A stretch of 64,000 nucleotides of DNA, taken from contig CAAGEQ010000022.1 of NCBI GenBank assembly GCA_900768915.1, positions 1 to 64,000 of the forward strand, read 5' to 3'. This stretch comes from Candidatus Gastranaerophilales bacterium. GTDB lineage: Bacteria > Cyanobacteriota > Vampirovibrionia > Gastranaerophilales > Gastranaerophilaceae. The notes beneath the pieces were generated by a model. That model saw only the letters and a program-made list of their open reading frames with translations. It did no database searches and was not told the origin of the DNA. Numbering within the stretch: the stretch's first letter is position 1; every line of letters begins with the position of its first letter. Below are positions 59,813 to 64,000 of this stretch, one piece after another. A program made the position numbers and the translations under genes.

Positions 59813-60970
59813 TCAAATAAATTGTACTTTAACTTTTTTCAAATATTTATCTTCTAATATTTTTGCTATTTTTCTAACAATATTTTTTCTAATCTCAATT
59901 TCAATTGGCAAATTAGGATCATAATGGGCCTGATTCAATTGAGCACCAACTAAAAAACTTATACAATCACTATCAAGCATAAATCTCTTCAATTTACCTG
60001 CAGCATCATTTTGATAATTATTATCTTCCAAATATTCCATTGTTTTGGTAAGTGTTAAAATTCCCTCTGTTACCAAATCAACACCATCCATACAATATAT
60101 ACCAGGAAGATTACCTACATTTAACGACAAATCCGTTTTAACAGGAATATTTAATTCTCTAGAAATAATATTTGCCGTAGTACCACCAGCAATTGCTTTT
60201 TTACCTTTAAAATTTTTAAAAGTATTTGCATAATAGTTATCTTTTTCTATATGATATGGTGGACCTGTAAAAACTAATGATTCTCTAGGTTCTCTACAAT
60301 AAATTGAAACAATTGATGTATCATCTAACAATTTCTTGTCAGGAGCAATCAATTCTATTTGTTTTATTAAATAATTACTTAGTTCACTTGATGAAATATT
60401 TTTATCCATTTTTAATTTAGAAAGAATGATATTTATAAGTCCATCTCTTTCTAAGCCTAATGGATAAGTTTTTGTACCCATTGCAACTTGAGTTGCACCA
60501 TCAGAACAAAAAATAATTCTATCATTCAATTCAAGTTTAATATCATAAACTCTCATTTTTCTATTTTTAAAATTTTTAGATTCAATAATTGTGCATTCAG
60601 GTTTTAAGACTTCACCATCTCTAATCCATATAAAATCGGGATTACCTTCTTCTACAATTATTGCTTTTCCGTCATCATAACAATCAATTGCTGAAAACGT
60701 TGAATAACTAATTCCACGCACTTTACAAACTGGCAATGAATTCATTATAATTTCACAAGATTTTTCAATATCAGCATTTTCTTTCAGAAATTTCAATAAC
60801 ATTGTCGATGTCATACAAGCCAAAATATCTGCTTTAATACCACTACCTAGTCCATCAGATAATACTGCTACAAGTCTATTCATATCAGTAAAACGTTCTG
60901 ATTTAAAGAAATCGCCATAAGCATTTTGATTATATTTTTTCTTTTGAGAACAATCAATATCAATAAACAT
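59813..60970 (-). CDS. SpoIIE-type PP2C serine phosphatase
   Basis: A 385-residue protein with a SpoIIE/PP2C-like phosphatase domain at about 1-225. Metal-binding acidic residues are in VAVLSDGLGSGIKAD, FSAIDCYDDGKAIIVEEGNPD, IIFCSDGATQV and LLDDTSIVSIY. The C-terminal 150 residues (LVFTGPPYHIEKDN..., KAIAGGTTANIISRELNI) are less familiar and may bind a partner. Proteins of this kind are found beside sensory [FeFe]-hydrogenases in clostridia, so it probably turns a redox/H2 signal into dephosphorylation of a regulator. It lies two bases after the sensory hydrogenase gene. Confidence 0.88.
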   Translation of the reverse strand: MFIDIDCSQKKKYNQNAYGDFFKSERFTDMNRLVAVLSDGLGSGIKADILACMTSTMLLKFLKENADIEKSCEIIMNSLPVCKVRGISYSTFSAIDCYDDGKAIIVEEGNPDFIWIRDGEVLKPECTIIESKNFKNRKMRVYDIKLELNDRIIFCSDGATQVAMGTKTYPLGLERDGLINIILSKLKMDKNISSSELSNYLIKQIELIAPDKKLLDDTSIVSIYCREPRESLVFTGPPYHIEKDNYYANTFKNFKGKKAIAGGTTANIISRELNIPVKTDLSLNVGNLPGIYCMDGVDLVTEGILTLTKTMEYLEDNNYQNDAAGKLKRFMLDSDCISFLVGAQLNQAHYDPNLPIEIEIRKNIVRKIAKILEDKYLKKVKVQFI

Positions 60971-60972
60971 TT

Positions 60973-62697
60973 CTATTTTTTATCCTCATTAGAATTTACA
61001 TCAAATCCTTCGGCAATAGAATTAAGCAACAATTCAGTTTCAACCATGTGTTCTCCCAAAAGACTTGCAATTTCTTGAACAGTTGCTATATTTTTTGTAA
61101 TAACATCTCTTGCACGTTTAGCAATTTTACTTCTATCTAATTCTGATTTTGTAACATCAGTAATTACAGCACCAACTATTTCACCAAATTCTATTGTAAA
61201 TATTGTTATGTCAAACAATTTGTCACCAATACTATAATGTTCTTGATGAATATCTTTTCCTGTATCTAGGGAAGACTTAAATAACTCACTAAATGGAACT
61301 AAACGTTCAATAGATGCACCTGCTAAACCTTCTTGACGATTTGCGAATATTTCATACATATCCCCACAAAACATTTGCATAAACGAATCATTTGCTTCTA
61401 ATACTTCTAATCTCGAATCCACCATAACAACAGCAGACGGCATACAACGTAACATAGCAGATGCTTTTCTAACTGCTATTTTACGCATATACGAAACACA
61501 CATTGATGATTCTGCATCACCAGCAATTAAAGCATTAACAAAATCTCTGCAAGTAGAATATCCACAACCGCCACAATTTAATTCATCAGATGCATTGTGT
61601 TTACTAATTTTCTGTAATGCTCGAGTGATTTGCTCCATTGTATATTCTTCTTTTTTTACAGGTTTTGCAAGGTATTCTTTTTTTACAACAGTCTTTGCTT
61701 CTGTTGGTATATCCTCTCTATATTCAATATTTGAATAAATATCAGATGTAATTAATATTCTTGATTTATCAGCCGAAATACAAGGACCATTTATACAACC
61801 ACCCGAACAACCCAATGCTTCTACAAATATTTTATTTTTAATTTCATTGGATTTTATACCATTTAAGGCTTTATCAAAAGACTCTAATGAACTTACATTT
61901 ATAAATGTCACGTCATTATCTTTTATACCAACTAACTTTATAGTTTCAACCATTCCACCCTCTATCGGATACAACGAACCCTCATAAGAATGTTCAGGAA
62001 CGAACTTGGCATCATCATCAGTTTTTATATTTTCAATATCAATAAACTCTTCTCTAAACCAATAATTCAATTCATCAAATGTTAATGATGCTAACAACAA
62101 ATCTGGATTTTCGTCTGCTTCATTTTTCTTTGCAATACAAGGACCAATAAATACGACTTCGATATCATCGCCATAAGTTTCTTTTAAAAGTTTTGCATGT
62201 GTAAGAGCCGGCGATGCAACCGGTACTATATTTGATACAAACTCAGGTTTATATAGTCTTATATAATCATCAATAACTGGACAAGCCGATGATATAAATA
62301 GACCTTTTTCGCTATTATTCAATATATTAGCAATCTCAATAGAAACTTCTTGAGCACCTAATGCAGTTTCACTAACAGCACTAAAACCTAATTTTTTCAA
62401 AGATGTTATCATCTGTTCTTTTGACACATCATAAACTCCAACCCAACTAGGTGCTAATGATACATATATTTTTTTATTTTCAATTAATGCAATTTTAACT
62501 TTTTCTATATCATTACGAACTCTTTTCGCTCCTGCTGGACAAACTGTAACACAATGACCACAAGCAATACACTTATTATTAATGACCGATGCACTTCCAC
62601 CTTGTATTTTTATTGCCTTTATATGACATTCTCTAATACATTTATAACAATCGTGACATTCATTCTTTAACGTATAAACAGGATACAACTTGTTCAT
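60973..62697 (-). CDS. Sensory [FeFe]-hydrogenase with PAS domain (HydS-like)
   Basis: The 574-residue protein starts with two [4Fe-4S] motifs (CHDCYKCIRECHI and CIACGHCVTVCP). An H-cluster domain (about 80-330) follows with altered motifs: SSACPVID in place of TSCCP, FIGPCIAKKNE, and ALGCSGGCINGPC. Then come an additional Fe-S domain (CGGCGYSTC near 395) and a PAS domain (about 425-535), ending in a helical linker. This order matches group C/D sensory hydrogenases, which are thought to sense H2 rather than to make it. It has no kinase domain; output may go through the adjacent phosphatase. Confidence 0.88.
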   Translation of the reverse strand: MNKLYPVYTLKNECHDCYKCIRECHIKAIKIQGGSASVINNKCIACGHCVTVCPAGAKRVRNDIEKVKIALIENKKIYVSLAPSWVGVYDVSKEQMITSLKKLGFSAVSETALGAQEVSIEIANILNNSEKGLFISSACPVIDDYIRLYKPEFVSNIVPVASPALTHAKLLKETYGDDIEVVFIGPCIAKKNEADENPDLLLASLTFDELNYWFREEFIDIENIKTDDDAKFVPEHSYEGSLYPIEGGMVETIKLVGIKDNDVTFINVSSLESFDKALNGIKSNEIKNKIFVEALGCSGGCINGPCISADKSRILITSDIYSNIEYREDIPTEAKTVVKKEYLAKPVKKEEYTMEQITRALQKISKHNASDELNCGGCGYSTCRDFVNALIAGDAESSMCVSYMRKIAVRKASAMLRCMPSAVVMVDSRLEVLEANDSFMQMFCGDMYEIFANRQEGLAGASIERLVPFSELFKSSLDTGKDIHQEHYSIGDKLFDITIFTIEFGEIVGAVITDVTKSELDRSKIAKRARDVITKNIATVQEIASLLGEHMVETELLLNSIAEGFDVNSNEDKK

Positions 62698-62699
62698 AA

Positions 62700-62930
62700 T
62701 TAACCTTTCAATATTTCTAATATTTTTTCTTTTGTCACATTGTTATATGCAACATCATCTACAATGATTCTTGGACCATTTGCACATTGATTTTCACATA
62801 ATCCACCAATTAAATGTATTTTAGACTCTAAACAATGTTCTTCTATATAATTTTTTATAAACACTAAATTATCTTGATTGCCTTTTGCAAAACACGCACT
62901 ACCCATACAAATTTTTATTTCCGATACCAT
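62700..62930 (-). CDS. Thioredoxin-like [2Fe-2S] ferredoxin, first gene of the operon
   Basis: Starting at ATG 62930 (MVSEIKICMGSACFAKGNQ) the protein has 76 residues. Cluster ligands are C-x4-C in ICMGSACF and C-x3-C in GGLCENQCANGP. An in-frame TTG/other start upstream would add a hydrophobic stretch that overlaps the promoter (minus-strand TATAAT near 62960) and is unlikely. GGAG lies a rather long 12 bases before the ATG. It is paralogous in type to the other ferredoxin-like gene of this operon and precedes the sensory hydrogenase by two bases. Confidence 0.85.
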   Translation of the reverse strand: MVSEIKICMGSACFAKGNQDNLVFIKNYIEEHCLESKIHLIGGLCENQCANGPRIIVDDVAYNNVTKEKILEILKG

Positions 62931-63024
62931 TATATTTAAGAACTCCAAAACAATAATTATAAGACTAATATACCATATTTTTTTTACATTCACAATAAAA
63001 TTAAGTGAAAAATTAACAAGATTA

Positions 63025-63033
63025 TGCTAGTAT
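63025..63033 (+). promoter_or_regulatory. Extended -10 box abutting the Nudix start
   Basis: TGCTAGTAT, an extended -10 element, ends six bases before ATG 63040. No ribosome-binding site is present, again suggesting a leaderless mRNA. Confidence 0.5.
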
Positions 63034-63039
63034 AAAACT

Positions 63040-63573
63040 ATGGAATTTACAGAAAAAACATTATCATCGGAATACGTATTCAAGGGTAAAGTTATAGATG
63101 TAAAAAGAGATGATATCCTTGTTTCAAACGGTCACAAATCTATTAGAGAAGTTGTTGAGCACTCAGGTGGAGTGGTTATACTTGCAATTAAAGATAACAA
63201 AATATTGACTGTTAAACAATATAGATACCCAATTTCTAACACATCTATTGAATTACCTGCTGGAAAATTAGAAAAAGGTGAAAATCCAGATTTTGCAGCA
63301 AAAAGAGAATTAGAAGAAGAAACAGGTTTTGTGGCAAAAAACTGGACTTCACTAGGTTATATTTATACATCACCAGGATTCTGTGATGAAAAATTACATT
63401 TGTATCTTGCACAAGATTTAACTTTCAAAAAAGAAAATCCTGACGAAGATGAAATTCTTGAAAATGACAGATATACAATTCAAGAACTTTTAGAAATGAT
63501 AGACAATGGCACTATTAATGATTCTAAAACATTATGTGCAATATTGAGAGCAAGAAAGTATTTATATGATTAA
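63040..63573 (+). CDS. Nudix hydrolase, ADP-ribose pyrophosphatase type
   Basis: The 177-residue protein carries a complete Nudix box: GKLEKGENPDFAAKRELEEE then TGF, about residues 70-92. The N-terminal beta strands (SSEYVFKGKVIDVKRDDI) and PAGK before the box are typical of ADP-ribose/ADP-sugar pyrophosphatases such as NudF. Its stop overlaps the next start by eight bases, forming an operon with a HAD phosphatase. The pairing suggests nucleotide-sugar or ADP-ribose housekeeping. Confidence 0.92.
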   Translation: MEFTEKTLSSEYVFKGKVIDVKRDDILVSNGHKSIREVVEHSGGVVILAIKDNKILTVKQYRYPISNTSIELPAGKLEKGENPDFAAKRELEEETGFVAKNWTSLGYIYTSPGFCDEKLHLYLAQDLTFKKENPDEDEILENDRYTIQELLEMIDNGTINDSKTLCAILRARKYLYD

Positions 63574-64000
63574 ATTAGTAGCAACAGACATTGATGGAAC
63601 AATTTTAGGAAAATCTGGTGAATTTACGCAAGGTGTAAAAGATTGCGTTAAAACACTTCAAGAAAAAGGCATCAAAGTTGTTATAGTAACTGGTAGAATG
63701 CACGCAGGTGCAAAAAAGATTGCAAAAAGATTAAACTTAACAACTCCTGTGGTTTCTTATCAAGGTGGTTTAATCAAAGATATTGATGGTACAGTTTTAT
63801 ATGAAAAATTTTTACCAGAAAATATTGCAAAAGAAATAATTTCTTGGGCAAATGAAAACAATGTACATTTAAACTTATACACAAATGATATGTTATATTC
63901 TGAAAAAGATGATGATGAAATCAAAAGATATGCTGAATATCAAGAATTAGATTATAATGTTAAAGATTTTTCAGAAATTCCAATGGATAAAATCAACAAA
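63566..64000 (+). CDS. HAD superfamily (Cof-type) phosphatase, 3' end outside the window
   Basis: The first 145 codons are inside the window and the frame is open to its last base. HAD motif I is DIDGT in KLVATDIDGTILGKSG, motif II is VIVTGR in GIKVVIVTGRMHAG, and the beginning of the Cof-type cap follows (YQGGLIKDIDGTVLYEKFLP). Motifs III and IV lie beyond the edge. The substrate is probably a small phosphorylated metabolite such as a sugar phosphate or flavin. The ATG is within the end of the Nudix gene. Confidence 0.9.
   Translation, partial: MIKLVATDIDGTILGKSGEFTQGVKDCVKTLQEKGIKVVIVTGRMHAGAKKIAKRLNLTTPVVSYQGGLIKDIDGTVLYEKFLPENIAKEIISWANENNVHLNLYTNDMLYSEKDDDEIKRYAEYQELDYNVKDFSEIPMDKINK

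Noticed and set aside
1..64000. CRISPR arrays, IS elements or prophage
   Set aside because: I saw no regularly spaced repeats, transposase, integrase or phage structural genes. The only repeats are the intergenic families described.

Overview
The window is an AT-rich bacterial chromosome segment with dense, mostly operonic genes. My best placement is a host-associated, non-photosynthetic relative of Cyanobacteria (Vampirovibrionia/Melainabacteria, probably Gastranaerophilales). The reasons are the mix of Gram-negative envelope genes (LptB, LptF/G), MEP isoprenoid synthesis (dxr), [FeFe]-hydrogenases typical of fermenters, and many lineage-type proteins that open with a short SFxG / NFSS-like motif. 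EF-hand plus LysM proteins and large proteins with repeated 'C..xDGtvN' units also fit. This placement is inference; no rRNA gene is present.

Layout. 1-993: noncoding, repeat-rich spacer ending in a strong promoter and a leader terminator in front of rimP-nusA (994-2745). 2880-9260 (minus): a 5'-nucleotidase-like protein, then the operon tyrS-cysK-cysE-dxr-ruvA. 9261-9862: a second repeat-rich spacer sharing elements with the first. 9863-13330 (plus): an MFS transporter and a coiled-coil protein. 13406-19178 (minus): a seven-gene operon holding a lone ClpX-type zinc finger, a helical protein, ruvX, a DUF1292 protein, a six-repeat Clp_N protein without ATPase, tilS and hpt. 19319-22002 (plus): two tandem paralogues with an ADP-ribosyltransferase-like domain. 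21999-25467 (minus): yidC-queA-MATE. 25689-26787: tRNA-Asn and two small lineage proteins. 26868-33261: ddh (minus), tRNA-Gln, ftsH, a small membrane protein and metH. 33354-36561: an EF-hand/LysM protein and two minus-strand hypotheticals. 36707-39262: ssb, a four-carbon acid-sugar kinase and a pdxA-type dehydrogenase. 39306-44069 (minus): radical SAM, nadK, an exported TPR protein and a UPF0173 hydrolase. 44150-50506: ribD (plus), leuS (minus), then lptB-lptF/G-phosphodiester glycosidase (plus). 50496-54179 (minus): a 1227-residue protein of unknown function. 54448-57150 (plus): rpsE-rpmD-rplO-secY. 57164-57964 (minus): HD-GYP-like protein. 58111-62930 (minus): a five-gene [FeFe]-hydrogenase operon with a sensory-type hydrogenase and a SpoIIE-type phosphatase. 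63040-64000 (plus): a Nudix hydrolase and a truncated HAD phosphatase.

How the genes work together. The hydrogenase operon reads as a self-contained H2-handling unit: a group-B-like catalytic hydrogenase, two thioredoxin-like [2Fe-2S] proteins, a PAS-linked sensory hydrogenase and a phosphatase. cysE/cysK make cysteine, metH methionine, ddh the meso-diaminopimelate branch, and the kinase plus PdxA-type pair probably degrades a C4 sugar acid. The least-described parts are the tandem ADP-ribosyltransferase-like genes, the ATPase-less Clp modules, and the set of lineage-specific proteins lacking Sec signals although several carry domains usually found outside the cytoplasm. No IS element, prophage, CRISPR array or rRNA gene was seen.
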